Of a stretch of DNA of 64,000 bases, positions 1-10,228 are shown in pieces. Within the stretch, counting starts at the first letter, position 1, and every line of letters starts with the position of its first letter. Position numbers and translations under genes: made by a program. Source of the DNA: Ceriagrion tenellum (taxonomy: Eukaryota; Arthropoda; Insecta; Odonata; Coenagrionidae); contig OY720636.1 of NCBI GenBank assembly GCA_963169105.1, positions 91,184,583 to 91,248,582 of the forward strand, in the 5' to 3' direction. The notes under the pieces are model-generated. The model did no database searches. It had not been told where the DNA came from and was given only the letters and a program-made list of their open reading frames with translations.

Positions 1-479
1 TCACATGGACAACGAGCGCCCTACGGCTAACAAGTGCATCGAGCGTGCGTCCATAAGAGCAAACTTATTTTTGACGTGCTGCCGATTCGTTCTTGGTGAA
101 GAGAATAAATTTGTGGAAGATGGAGTCTCCAGTAGAAAGTTAGTACTACAAGTTGATATTATTTAATTTTTCAATTTTTAAATATATTTTTTTAAACAAG
201 ACCGTTTAAAATAATGGTGTTTTTGAGCGAAAATCCGCGCTTCAACGAACCAAAAGTTAATGAATTCCGGATAATTCTGATATAAACGATACATAACATT
301 GTTAAGAATTTAATAAACTTAACAGTAGCTCGAAGAATAGCATCTACAATCCTCTAATTCGATAGTTATTAATAAAATAAAGTTCGATTTTTGTCCCGAA
401 AAACAAGCTTGGCTTGGAGCATGCTGCACTCGACTGTATGAATGATTTTGTGAACTTCCCATAACATTCATTTGTTATA
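1..479. other. AT-rich sequence, no feature seen
   Basis: No coding bias, splice-flanked exon or recognisable repeat was found. The sequence is AT-rich with short homopolymer runs and reads as intron or intergenic DNA. Confidence 0.5.
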
Positions 480-935
480 TATTATTGAACACATGCACCA
501 TGCCGCGGCGGAGAATGCCAAGGGAGGAAAGGATGAGGTCACGGGATGAGCTTCTGAAGATGGGGACTCGATGGCGAACTATGGCGAGGAAGAAGTTGAC
601 TGGACGGTTGAGCAAATCCAAGGTAGTGGGGCAGGCGGTAGACCAAATTGGTGCACAGTATTCTAAAATGGGGAGAATACAACCGAAAAAGACAGTTTTC
701 AGAGCCGTAGGGTCCTGAACGTCAGTGAGGCTTTAAAGCATACCAACTATAGCTATCGCCTTCCGCACAATCATTCTTATGTGGCCATTAAAGTTGAGTT
801 TCGAATCAAGAATTACTCCTAAGTCGCAGTGGGAGGTCACAGGGAGGATAGGATTATAGAGATATGAGAGATATAGAGGATATAAGAGAGTGTAAGAATG
901 TGAATGGGGTTTGCTTTTTAATGAAAAGGTCATAA
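480..935 (-). pseudogene. Truncated non-LTR retrotransposon, RT C-terminal part (family D)
   Basis: Read on the minus strand, the right part gives an RT-thumb motif around DLGVILDSKLNFNGHI (about 780-840). After a frame change the left part gives LPILEYCAPIW (about 640-690), a hallmark of the region after the RT palm in Jockey/CR1-like LINEs. Frameshifts separate the pieces and the catalytic palm is absent, so this is a dead 5'-truncated copy. It abuts, in opposite orientation, another LINE fragment starting at about 936. An open frame on the plus strand here (485-718) is the antisense shadow. Confidence 0.7.
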
Positions 936-1372
936 GAGCTGATTTTGATGGGTTGAAGTGCAGCTGCCAAGTTCACTCCTTAACACGACGCAATTTAAAA
1001 AACTGCTGCGAGCAAACATATAGTGTTTCACAACTTTTTGAGGGATTAAGGTGGGAGCCCCTAGAGACTCGGAGGCTACATGCTAGCCTTAGCTTGCTTG
1101 AGAAATTCAGAACTGGTGTGTTTCATAGTGACACAGAGAATATTATCATGACGCCTGACTACATCTCTACGTGTGACATTAGCGATAAAATAAGAGAGAT
1201 ATATTGTCGAACAGATGGGTACAAAAACTCGTTATTTCCACGCACAATAAGATACTACAATAAAAACTGAGCTCCACTAAATACACTCCCATAATACACG
1301 CCACCATTTCACCTCTCGAAACCTTATCCCTTAAATCTTTACACGACTGGTGTCCCAAGACCCCCCTGTATT
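936..1372 (+). pseudogene. Non-LTR retrotransposon 3' end (family B, copy 1)
   Basis: The frame ending at 1270 reads as the RT C-terminus of a CR1/Jockey-like LINE: QLFEGLRWEPLETRRLHASL, then a NSLFPRTIRYYN ending, which is typical of the last domain of these proteins. The 3' UTR after the stop (CTCCCATAATACACG, then GGTGTCC followed by a C-rich run) recurs at 16.4 kb and, reversed, at 7.3 and 21.4 kb, which defines the family. The palm domain is missing, so the copy is 5' truncated. Confidence 0.8.
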
Positions 1373-1962
1373 GTTATAGTAAGAATTATTATAACCAAGC
1401 AAACAGTAGTTTTAAATATTAGTTATATTATATGAAATGTATCATAACGCGTTTTGGAGAAAATTGCACAAATTTACTTCGGGCATTGCGAAATATATTA
1501 TCCTGAACCATTTGTATTTGATATCTAAATTATTTCTCCGTGCAAAATTTCGCATTATTCTCACTACGATCATTTCTCCCTCCCAGCCTATAATCGTCCT
1601 CCTGCCCAACTCTTTCTTCACCCGAAAGTACCAAGTGCCTACCCCAGGTACTCCAAGTACTAGGTAGTCTACCATTTATTTCATCCAGCTGATTGTGAAC
1701 GACATCTGCATCTTCCTCTTTATGTCAGAGGTCGGCAAATTTTGCCCAACGACAATTATCCTATCACACTCATCGTTCCACCGCTCCAGCCACTTTAATA
1801 CATTCGCATAACTGTATCATTCTTGACAACGCTTTCCCTTCAAGTAATTCGTGCTCAAGTTCATAGATAAAAGACACTTTAATTGTCGAATTCTTGCTAT
1901 TTTTAGAGCTTTTCGAGAGAAAAATATTTTCACAACTTCAGAGGAAATGCTATTTTGCCCTA
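1373..1962. other. Unannotated AT-rich stretch
   Basis: Open frames on both strands at 1437-1675 overlap each other and resemble nothing known. No splice-flanked exon was identified. Confidence 0.4.
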
Positions 1963-2048
1963 AGTCACTATTTACACGTTCCAGTTTCCTTTCCATTCCT
2001 GTCCTAGGACAGGAATGGAAAGGAAACTGGAGCGTGTAAATAGTGACT
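1963..2048. repeat. 86-bp near-perfect palindrome, no spacer
   Basis: Two 43-nt arms meet at 2005/2006 (GTCCT|AGGAC) with a single mismatch (T at 1982 against G, a wobble pair in RNA). Symmetry breaks at 1962/2049. No TIR family or target duplication was recognised, so it may be a short head-to-head duplication or the core of a foldback element. Overlapping open frames on both strands are a consequence of the symmetry. Confidence 0.9.
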
Positions 2049-2563
2049 AAGTAGAACGGTAAGCTATTCGACAACGATAGAATGAGGGCCCTTGGTAACG
2101 TTTCTTCTTAGCAATGGCATTCATTTCCGTTCTTTACATTCGCATGAAAGCGAGATAGAAAACTCCATAACCAAATGGATTCGCCGTTGCGAAAAAGGTG
2201 ATGATGGAGAAGAGTATAATGCCGTGGAGAGTATGACAGGGCACACATGTGCAACATGGCAAAGACACCAAAGTCGGTCGGAGTTGAATGTTTTGCATAT
2301 AGTAATTCATTTTTATGAAAATAATGTTAATTTTGTACTACAATGCTGTTTATTTGGTTGTAATTGATTTTGTGTAGTATTGTTAAAAAATGGTAGAAAT
2401 AAAATGCTGTAAGTGATCGGCGAATAGAAAAATTAACTCAGAAAGTTGTAACAAGATTATCTCTCGGAGAAAGTTGGTATCGAAGAATAGCTATGGCACT
2501 CAAAACCGTAAATTTCGTCCATGGTTGTTGAGATGGGTGGTGTTGTAAATGTTCTGCTTTTTT
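2049..2563. other. No feature seen
   Basis: The stretch holds short open frames only, without coding bias or recognisable homology. Confidence 0.4.
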
Positions 2564-2727
2564 AAGCATGTGGTAGATCTTTTTCAAGCTACGTAAGTAC
2601 TTAAAAATCATATTCATCAATACAGTTAGTGTTATTACCTTGGTTTTTAATGATATCTATTAATATATTTGGGCACCATTTGGTTGTATATATTCTCTCG
2701 TCACTGAATGTAAAAACACTGCAAATT
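2564..2727 (+). repeat. Direct repeat, unit 1 (about 165 bp)
   Basis: This block reappears at 3047-3212, about 484 bp downstream, with roughly 80% identity by eye. Shared blocks include CTTTTTCAAGC, AAGTACTTAAAAATCA, GGTTTTTAATGAT and CACTRAATGTAAAAA. It lies in the presumed intron just upstream of the exon at 3270. Confidence 0.8.
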
Positions 2728-3046
2728 ATTTCATACCGTAAAAAATGAAAATATGTAAAGTACCCCAAGATAATGGTATTCGTTAAAGAAACATATTTGT
2801 AGACTTAGGATTAATATGGTTCGTGTTAGAAAATATTAAAGGGTAGATGAACAGATACAAAATTGATATCTTACTTTTTTGGAGCGTAGTGGAGTGGGAA
2901 GGTGAAGGAGAACTCATTAGTGGGTATCACAGAATGTTGTACAAAGGTATGGAAAAGAAAAGTATTCGTGTAGGATTTCTCTACAAAAGAAAAACGAAAA
3001 GTACATAAAGAAATGAGTGAAGTTTTAAATGTTTTTCTTATTTCCA
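2728..3046. other. Spacer between the two direct-repeat units
   Basis: AT-rich sequence with no coding signal. It separates the duplicated blocks, so the original duplication unit may have been about 484 bp, with this part of the second copy lost or diverged. Confidence 0.4.
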
Positions 3047-3212
3047 GCTTATGATAATCTTTTTCAAGCCTCGAAAGTACTTAAAAATCACATGCATAGA
3101 TACAGTTGGTGTTATAACCTAGGTTTTTAATGATCTCTATTAATATCTTTGGGTATGTTTTGGTTTTGTATACTCCTGCGTCACTAAATGTAAAAATAAC
3201 TGCAAATGCTTT
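3047..3212 (+). repeat. Direct repeat, unit 2 (about 165 bp)
   Basis: Second copy of the 2564-2727 block. It ends about 58 bp before the 3' splice site of the exon at 3270. Confidence 0.8.
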
Positions 3213-3269
3213 GATTTTCTTCTTTGATCAGTATTGATGTGTAATTAAAATGTCTTTTTTCACCTCCAG

Positions 3270-3578
3270 GTCATCAACAGCTACAGTTATTGCAGTCTCA
3301 TGGCGTGGCCGCCGCCGGATCCTCGCAGCAACAGCAACAAGACGCCCTGCTGAGGCGACACTCCTCTGTGAGCGACGTCCCTCTGCCCCTGGACTCTGCC
3401 CACCCGGCGGCCACCGCTGCCGCTATCGCCGCCTCATGCACGTCACCCGGAGGCGGTGGGAACGTCCTCCGCAAGGTGGCCAGCCTCACGCTGGACCGAG
3501 CCACCATCGACCAGAGGATAGCCAAGCCAAAATTCGTCCCGGAGAAGTTGGATTTCCAGATATACGAGAAATTCGAAG
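3270..3578 (+). CDS. Internal coding exon of an unrecognised host gene
   Basis: The exon is bounded by a pyrimidine-rich acceptor (TTTTTTCACCTCCAG, ending 3269) and a consensus donor (G|GTAAGTG, from 3579). It is 309 nt long and symmetric, phase 1 in and phase 1 out, so it could be skipped without a frame change. The frame begins with a poly-Gln-rich segment, then QQQQQ, RRHSSVSD (a basophilic-kinase-like site), an Ala-rich run and GGGG. It ends in an ordered-looking basic/acidic segment, IAKPKFVPEKLDFQIYEKFE. GC-rich, G/C-ending codons contrast sharply with the AT-rich flanks. I do not recognise the protein with certainty; the low-complexity first half and conserved-looking second half suggest a linker leading into a folded domain encoded further downstream. 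A TTG inside the exon is not proposed as a start. Confidence 0.85.
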
Positions 3579-4239
3579 GTAAGTGTTGTTGCAATCTTTC
3601 GTGACCACCGTTTGGTTATCTATCAGCTGCCTGGTTGGTGTTCGGCGGTTCGTAGCGCAACTTCCCGTTTCGGGGGGCCTTTTCTCACTTTCAGGGTATT
3701 AAGGGGGCTCCGGCCTCAAGATCATTAACCCACATCCGCCCAGAAAAATTTTTGTTTGTGACCTTTGTTGTTGATTAACTTCTGGTATTTTACTCATATG
3801 GCCATCTAAAGTACTCATGCAAAATATTTGGGTGATCGTGACCTTGAAGACGCAATGTTGACAAGTTGATTGCGATTAAGTTTGCCATTCCTCCTACACT
3901 ACACTCGGCGCGTTAGGGTATAGTCATATGGCTACGATGGGCGGGAATGGGTCAATTCCAGATTTTCTGAAAACTTGCTCCCAGCATATTTCATTTGCGT
4001 TTTATAAACTAAAATTTAAAAAAAAATGAAATACGAAGTCCAGTCTAGTTGTGCAGTAATTCAGCCTTGAAAGTAGAGATTTTGGTATGGGCACTGACGG
4101 AGATTGCTCAATGAGAAATGCTCATATCACAGCAGAAAAATTATAATTTTAACAAGAAGGCTTATTCAAACTTTTAATTTAAACTGTCTTTAAGAGGAGA
4201 AAATCCTGGGAAATCGAATGAGAGTCAAATGTAGGTATC
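3579..4239. other. Presumed intron, no further feature
   Basis: The sequence after the donor at 3579 has no coding bias. It runs into the left breakpoint of the minus-strand gypsy relic at about 4240. Confidence 0.5.
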
Positions 4240-4449
4240 CATGTGAATGACCCCAGCCCGATGTTCAATCTAGAAGTCATATCCTTGCAGACACTCTTGC
4301 CAGCGGGTGATTTGTCCCTCTGGGTGCTTAAATTGCATCAGTCATCTCAACGCGCCGGGGTCCGTCGGAAGTAGGAACTTCCTCCCTCAGAGATACTTGA
4401 AGAAGTGTTCAACTGACTTCACTACAGCCAATATTTCTCGTCTGGTCCC
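4240..4449 (-). pseudogene. Gypsy RNase H fragment
   Basis: Frames on the minus strand match the gypsy RNase H tail: REILAVVKSVEHFFKYL near 4440-4390, then after a frameshift RWLMQFKHPEG and ITRWQECLQGYDF (4345-4275), then an IEHRAG-like motif interrupted by a stop. The fragment follows directly on the RT segment, so the RT thumb and the N-terminal RNase H residues were lost by internal deletion. Confidence 0.85.
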
Positions 4450-5215
4450 GCCAAGATTCCTCATTCAGGTTCGTAAGATTGTCGTCAAATGTCCTCTCGA
4501 TCACTATCACGTCGTCCAGGTAAACCAAACAGGTTTTCCATGACAGTCCTCGTAGAACCATCTTCATTAATCTCTCGAAGATCGCAGGCGCGTTTAATAA
4601 CCCAAAGGGCATCAATGTAAACTGCCAGAGGCCCATACCAATCGAGAAAGCATTTCTCTCGCGATCTTGGGGCTCCTTTTCGACTTGCCAATAAACATTT
4701 TTCAGTATTAGTGTAGAGAACACTTGGGATCCTGTCAAGGTGGCTAGGGTGTCGATATTCGGGGTGGGGATAACCGTCCCTGACGGTCTTGATGTTCACT
4801 TGTCTGTAGTCTACGCAAAATTTGATCGACCCGTCCTTTCTCTTCACCGAAACTACCAGTGACGCCCAGGGACTACTTGACGGATCAATGGCACCTTGTT
4901 TATGCATGTCTTGACTGATATTCTCTGCCTCTTCACGTTTTCTGAACGGCAGTCGTCGTGGGCGTTGGCAAATGGGTTGAGCGTTGCCAGTATTTATTTT
5001 TTGCCTCACCAGCTTCGTCCTTTCATATGGGCTCTCCTCAGACTCAAAGATGTCCTGATATTCAATCAGCAGCTTGTCAATCTTGACTTTCTGCCTGGTG
5101 TAAACTTTGTCTTCGTACGTTGGAGAGCTTCAGTAAGTTTCGTCAACTCCACGGATTTCAATTGGGGTTCCACCGCGTTCGTTCTTCCACAGACAACTGA
5201 CGCTATTTAATTGCA
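4450..5215 (-). pseudogene. Gypsy reverse transcriptase fragment
   Basis: RT hallmarks appear on the minus strand in two overlapping frames: SSPWASLVVSVKRKDGSIKF and CVDYRQVN at about 4880-4790, then after a frameshift MPFGLLNAPAIFERLM (about 4620-4570) and the catalytic YLDDVIV (about 4522-4502). The second and third catalytic Asp of the palm are visible. The YWQVE stretch corresponds to the usual YHQI/YWQV position. The frame change near 4740 and stops upstream of 5009 disable it. Confidence 0.92.
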
Positions 5216-5439
5216 CCAAGCCACATACTTTCCTTTCTTCAGGGTCAGAGAAGCGTCGCTCACATGATTCATATCAGTATGGTATCGTTGGTGGTAGCCG
5301 TAGTTCTTCCCACCAAAATTCCATGACGAATGTCTTCGGATATGACAGTCGCTCGAAAATTCCCGTTCCCATCCGATCAGTAATGAACAGGCGATCCAAG
5401 ATGACATTGTTACTTTAGGGAGGAAGAACCTCATCCGTA

Positions 5440-5870
5440 TCGTCGACGACTTTTACAGACTCTCCCTGTTGATCGTAAAGGACTCTTTCTTCGTTAGCCA
5501 CTTTGAGACATTTTTGTTTCAAGTCCAAAGTCACCTCCAATTTTACATAACATCCATTCCCAAGATTACATCTTCCATGTCACGCCACTATCACTCTATG
5601 TTCTATCTTGTTGCCTCCTAACGTGATGTTGACGACCATCTCTCCGTAGGTTTTACCTGCTTTACCTGTGGCAGTTCTTAGGACCACTCTCGTAGGCTGG
5701 AGATCTCCTCTCACGGTACCCTTCCTCAGGATCGTGTTCGTGGCCCCAGTATCCAACAGCATAGCACGACCCACACCACTCTCGTACCCGTCCACAAAGA
5801 GACTGTCCACTCGGCGCACAAGAGACAATTGTTTCTATTTCCTCCGGGGCCACAGGGCCACTCCCCGACT
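5440..5870 (-). pseudogene. Gypsy aspartic protease (retropepsin) fragment
   Basis: A minus-strand frame from about 5828 contains LLDTGATNTIL (about 5760-5730), the active-site DTGA of retropepsins, followed by a beta-rich segment with GGNKIEHRVIVA. The reading frame shifts after 5580 but similar composition continues toward 5440. It lies between the Gag knuckle and RT as expected for gag-pro-pol. Confidence 0.85.
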
Positions 5871-5894
5871 TTCGCCCCTCTGTGCCGGCCCTTT

Positions 5895-6382
5895 TTAGTT
5901 TTCCTGCCGCGTCGTGCCATTTTGACAGCGACTACGGACACGTCCAAGCTCTCCGCAATCCCAACAGCGTATCTCCCTTTTCCTGGATTGTCCCTTGCTC
6001 AGTAGAAATTTAGAGACGATCCTTTGGATCCCATCTTCGAGGGATTCTTCTTCGTCCATGTTTAGAAGCCCATCTTTTATTTCGAAGATCATCTCTAGCA
6101 ATTCGTCTTTGGTCGTTCGGAAATAGTTGATAAGTTCGTTCTAAGTTCCGGAATTTTCGGCACGCTCTTCTTAAATGCACTGAGGAACTGCGTGGATTCT
6201 TGCGCGCCGGCTTCTATCTTGAAGCGGAAATCCTCGGGATCCACACCTTCGGCATGAAGCGCCTCACGAAGTCGCAATTGAAGCACTACTTTCGTCCCAC
6301 TAGTCTCCATGTCACGCTCCTCCAACTCGCGCTTCTAATCCGCCACTCTCAACTCACTTAAATTAGCTACTCTTTAAGCCAT
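5895..6382 (-). pseudogene. Gypsy Gag with SAP-like domain and mutated zinc knuckle
   Basis: A probable start ATG lies at 6382-6380 on the minus strand, with an in-frame stop two codons later and another before KRELEERDM. The N-terminal segment (about 6340-6240) has the pattern of a SAP domain (KRELEERDMETSGTK, then LRLREAL), which is known in some arthropod gypsy Gags. The C-terminal part carries CWDCGELGRVRSRC (about 5966-5925), a CCHC knuckle in which the His is Arg. A frame change near 6100 separates the halves. Confidence 0.8.
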
Positions 6383-6447
6383 GCTCTCGGTTTATGTGAA
6401 AGTAAGTCGTGACTAACACGAAAAGTTCGCTGAAATTTACTAATTCA

Positions 6448-6464
6448 CCCCACTTCTGACACCA
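6448..6464 (-). other. Primer-binding site, tRNA-Leu type
   Basis: The minus-strand sequence TGGTGTCAGAAGTGGGG matches the tRNA-Leu-complementary primer site used by many gypsy elements. It lies 66 nt before the proposed Gag ATG and two or so bases after the LTR edge. Confidence 0.8.
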
Positions 6465-6715
6465 GTTGCTACGTGCTTGGGTGCAAAAAGAACTATTCTT
6501 TTAATGGAACACTCTTGAAACATTCGTTTCGCCGAAAGTGTACACTCCGTAACATTCAAACTTCAAAGACACTCGCAAAAAACTCTTATCTCGAATCATC
6601 CTTGTTGATTTCTCTCTCGTCAACAACTATCCGTTGCCAAGGCTCTGGAAGCTTCCCTATTTCAGCCGTCGTTTCCAGAATCCTCCCGAAGATTCCTCCG
6701 CTACAATAGGATGAC
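6465..6715 (-). repeat. Putative 5' LTR of the gypsy relic
   Basis: The minus-strand sequence upstream of the PBS could run from TGTCATCC (6715) to GTAGCA (6467), giving TG...CA ends and about 250 bp. The outer boundary is uncertain because no second LTR is present for comparison. The motif TACGTGCTTGG at the inner edge recurs at about 6924, so a longer LTR or a duplicated piece is possible. Confidence 0.45.
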
Positions 6716-7180
6716 ATTTATATTTCGTGTATGCTAAAATCTGTTTAAATGTAATCGAACTAACACGGAATGTAGTTAATATGTTATATGGCTACGCATT
6801 AACATTTCTTTGCCTGAAAACCAAATGAGTGTTGTGCAATCATTTATCTACAAATACCACCAATACAAAGTTTTCATATTATTTTGAAAAACTACGTCGT
6901 TTACCATAAATGTGTCTTGTTAAAAAGTTACGTGCTTGGTGAGTTGAAAAAAACTTTCTCGGAAACCCGCGTGTCGACGGCCCGGTACGGTATCGCTACC
7001 AGTTGATTCTACGTATTTCCGCGCGAGGTTCAGTTGGTTAGCAAAATAAATAAAAAACGATTGTTTATCTCTCCTTAACTGAAGAAGGTGAACCATATTT
7101 ATTTAATCCTTTCTATTGAAATGCACATGGAGATAAGAGAAGCGACCTTGCGATGACGTCAAACAATTTAAATGGCATTT
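6716..7180. other. No feature seen
   Basis: Mostly AT-rich with a short GC-richer patch at 6960-7040. There is no coding evidence. Confidence 0.4.
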
Positions 7181-7475
7181 TGGTTTATATCTACATGTAC
7201 ATTCTATCCTGCGAGCCGCTACATGAGCATGTGGCCGGGGGTATTAGGACACCAGCCGCGTAAATATGTAAGAGATAAGGTTTTGGTAGTAGAAATGGTG
7301 ACGTGTATTATGGGAGTGTATTTATTGGAGCTCATTTTTATTATGATAGCTTATAGTGTGCGGAAAGAACGAATTTTAGTACCTATCTGTTCGGCTATGT
7401 ATCTCCCTTATTTATTCGCTTCTGTCAGAGATAGATATGTACTGAGGTGACACCATAATATTCTCCGCGTAGCTC
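7181..7475 (-). pseudogene. Non-LTR retrotransposon 3' end (family B, copy 2)
   Basis: The minus strand matches the 3' UTR and last codons of the family seen at 936-1372, including CCGAACAGATAGGTAC, CACTCCCATAATACACG, GGCTGGTGTCCTAATACCCC and the terminal GCGGCTCGCAGG hairpin. The plus-strand open frame at 7172-7450 is an antisense shadow. Confidence 0.85.
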
Positions 7476-8259
7476 TAAATTACGTGGTATTTTAAGTATT
7501 TAATGCATTGTTAAAGTAATTAGTCAGTTTATGGTTGAACCATGTTTTAGTGGTTCATAAAGTTGAGTTTGACGGAAAATATACTGCCGCGTACACCACT
7601 GAAACATGAGTAGTATGTTTAATGCATGCTCCGCGTTCTAGATATGTGCAAACTTAACAAATGGGTTATTTTCACCCAAATACAATGGTATTGCACTTCA
7701 CATTCATTGCTTTTATCCATATCAGCACCGTAAAGGGCAAATTATCCACCATTCGGCGGTAAATTCGCGGTATCTTGCGGTGTGTCTGTGCCAAGCACCC
7801 CGGAAGTGCGTAGTAGGGGAGTATTGGCCTCTTAATGAGTCCTGTCGTCATCCTCCACGAATGGAGCTAATGAGAAATAATCTCCTCCATTTTCACGGCC
7901 ACTTAATCGCGAAAGGCATCTCTTGTGGGTTCAGCGGCGCTCTTAATTGCACTTCGCAATCCTTCAGCGGTGGAGTTTAAGGTAGGTGGGGCCGTTTCCT
8001 CAAAAGGTTCACGACGGATAACACCAACTCCACGTGTGCGTTCCACTCTGAATAAACTGTAGCACACTATCATTCTAAAGCTTTCGGAAAACCTTTGTTA
8101 GAGTGACGTTATCAATAAAAGAGAAAAAAAACATGAGATACATTTATATACTTGATTGTAGACGATTGTACTTTGTGGAAATTAGACGTAGAAAAAGAAA
8201 AATATCTCAGTGGTAGGCAGGGCAAGAGGCAAAATGGCATAGTAGCGGGGTATACTTCA
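7476..8259. other. No gene seen; moderate-GC patch at 7720-8000
   Basis: The patch at 7720-8000 is less AT-rich than its surroundings but gives no frame with coding bias. An apparent donor-like GTAGGTG near 7983 has no matching exon. Confidence 0.4.
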
Positions 8260-8820
8260 TTAAGGTAGTTTGAACGGATATCATTTCCCCTAAATAAATC
8301 GATGACTTCAGTCTCATTTTATTGAAAACTATCTCTTCCTTTTAAGGATACCGAATTATTAGCACCTTACCACTCTACTTTCCGAGTTATTTGAAAAAAA
8401 TATACCAGCCATTAACGTGGAAAATGGTAGGTATATGCACTCCAGAGAGACATTATTTAAAAATGAGGAATTTTAAACATTTAGACGTCGTCAAAAAACC
8501 AACAGCGTGTAGGTTGTATGTTTTCTCAACCATTTATGAAAAAAATCATATTGTCACGGCAGTAATTTTTTCAGAATCATGCAAAAAACCTTCCGCTTTG
8601 AAGAAGTAATAAATGTACCGCGTGAAAAAAATGAGTCAAGTTAAAGACTTATAAGGATATATTTTTTGCATTACTTAAAATATCAGTCATATAAAAGTAT
8701 ATCATGGCACCATTAAAAATGTAATCTTCAATTCATCCTTCGTACAGTTGCTGAAATTAAAACGTATAATTGAAATTTCTATATTATAACTAGGGAACTA
8801 TCTCGCTCAAACTACCTTAA
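8260..8820 (+). mobile_element. MITE family M1, copy 1
   Basis: It starts TTAAGGTAGTTTGA and ends CGCTCAAACTACCTTAA, an imperfect terminal inverted repeat of about 14-20 bp. The body shares blocks with five other copies in the window (CCTTCCGYTTTGA-GGAG, GCGTGAAAAAATGAGTCAAG, ATAKAAGTATATYATKGCACCATTA). It has no coding capacity. TA or TTAA target duplication cannot be separated because the termini read TTAAGG. Confidence 0.85.
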
Positions 8821-9049
8821 ATGAGATGCTCTCGTATGTAATTGCGTTCATGTCGGCCCAACTAGCCAAAAATTTAAGGTTATTTCTAAAAAACTTTTAA
8901 ATGAATGAACATTTAAAAAGTTTTACAAATCAGGACTATAACTCTGTGTTTTCAAACATCTGATAGAGTCGAATCATTCCTCTAGCTTTTACCCCTCTAA
9001 TTTATATTTGTATGACGAAGGTTTAAATTGGATTTTTTAGAAAATTTTA

Positions 9050-9465
9050 AAAATGTACATACATACATACATACCCATCACGCCGTTCCCTTCCGGGGTA
9101 GGCACAGTCAAAATGTTTCACTCGTTGATACATAATTGTACACCTAACTCTGCTTCAATAATTTCCTCCATTCTGACCTATCCTTGCAAACCTCTTTTGC
9201 CTCATTCAGCCCCATACACTGTTTCATACACGCCCTCCTGTTTTTAAGATTCCTTATATTCCTCCTCCTAAGAATTTCCTCAATCACATTCAACCACAAC
9301 TTTCTCGGCCTACCTTTACCTCTCACACCATTCATTCTACTCTCATATATCTGTTTCGTTATTCTACTCTCATCCATTCTCTCAATATGGCCAAACCAAC
9401 GAAGCACACTCCTTTTTCTGGATTTAAAGCATGTAGTCATTGGGTGTTATACGATTTAATTCCTG
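9050..9465 (-). pseudogene. Non-LTR retrotransposon 3' end (family E, copy 1)
   Basis: A minus-strand frame of about 98 codons ending at 9144 carries LRWFGHIERMDESRITKQIY and GVRGKGRPRKLW, the very common C-terminal signature of arthropod endonuclease-reverse transcriptase LINEs. It is followed by a 3' UTR and a terminal (TATG)n tract (9055-9076). Only the last ~100 residues remain, so the copy is 5' truncated. The 3' terminal ~60 bp recurs at 47425-47490. Confidence 0.88.
9053..9076. repeat. (ACAT)n microsatellite at the LINE tail
   Basis: Five to six tandem ACAT/ATAC units lie at the 3' end of the family E LINE. Short 3' microsatellites are typical termini of some LINE clades. Confidence 0.85.
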
Positions 9466-9609
9466 ACAAATTGTCCTCCATTTTCACTGTTCCTCTCTCC
9501 TTATCGTTTAACATTTGACGCTGTTGCTTTTACGCTTTCCTGTGGTGGTGCCCTCGCTTTGTAAACCAACCTAATCCTCTCCCCACCTCGCAATGATCCT
9601 TCTCCATTT

Positions 9610-9625
9610 CCCCCCCCCCCCCCCC
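9610..9625. repeat. Poly-C tract
   Basis: Sixteen consecutive C residues sit in an otherwise mixed region. The length may be affected by sequencing. Confidence 0.9.
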
Positions 9626-10228
9626 AATGTCCCTCCTCAACTTAATAGTAGGTATAACAATTACTTTGTGGTATGACTTGATTCAGACCATATTCAGAGG
9701 CTTAGTAAAGCATGCTTAAAATGAAAAATGAGCATTTATTTATAATATCCTTCTATATCTCTAGAATGTCGTCTTTTTAAACGATGAATCGTAGCGACTG
9801 AATAATATTCCTCTCGTTATGTCATCGCGACCGGTTTCAATGGCGTGACATCCTCCTCACGGGTTTATGTAACGAAAGAGTCTGCCTACTTGGCGATTTT
9901 CATCCAGGCTCCCCTGACTCACCAAGATGACTCACGTATATCTTTGCAATCCCGTATTTTGCGTACTCGTTTTTATCTCCTTCTGCAAGGGGTTTAGCTT
10001 AACCTTGATTTTACTTTGAAACTGGAGATCACGGGAAACACCTCAAACAAATCATCAAATGACAATTTTCCTGTAGTTTTGCTTTTCCTTCCCGCCCAGT
10101 CTGCGCACGCGCCCTGATGTTGTTATTTCCGTTTGTGATGCCTAAAATTCGTTTTGGCGGATGTCTTTCTTATTGAGCATAAGTTTTTATGATTTTATTT
10201 GTATTTGCGACGAAAATACTCGTATATT
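9626..10228. other. No feature seen
   Basis: The stretch has mixed composition, no coding bias and no recognised repeat. Confidence 0.4.

Larger units (their letters stand above)
4240..6715 (-). mobile_element. Decayed Ty3/gypsy LTR retrotransposon
   Basis: Reading right to left, the order is putative LTR (6465-6715), tRNA-Leu type primer-binding site (6448-6464), Gag with SAP-like domain and zinc knuckle, retropepsin, reverse transcriptase and partial RNase H. The order is canonical for Ty3/gypsy. Integrase and the second LTR are absent, and the element stops at about 4240. Several frameshifts and stop codons, plus an internal deletion between RT and RNase H, make it non-functional. It lies antisense to the presumed host gene. 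Confidence 0.92.
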
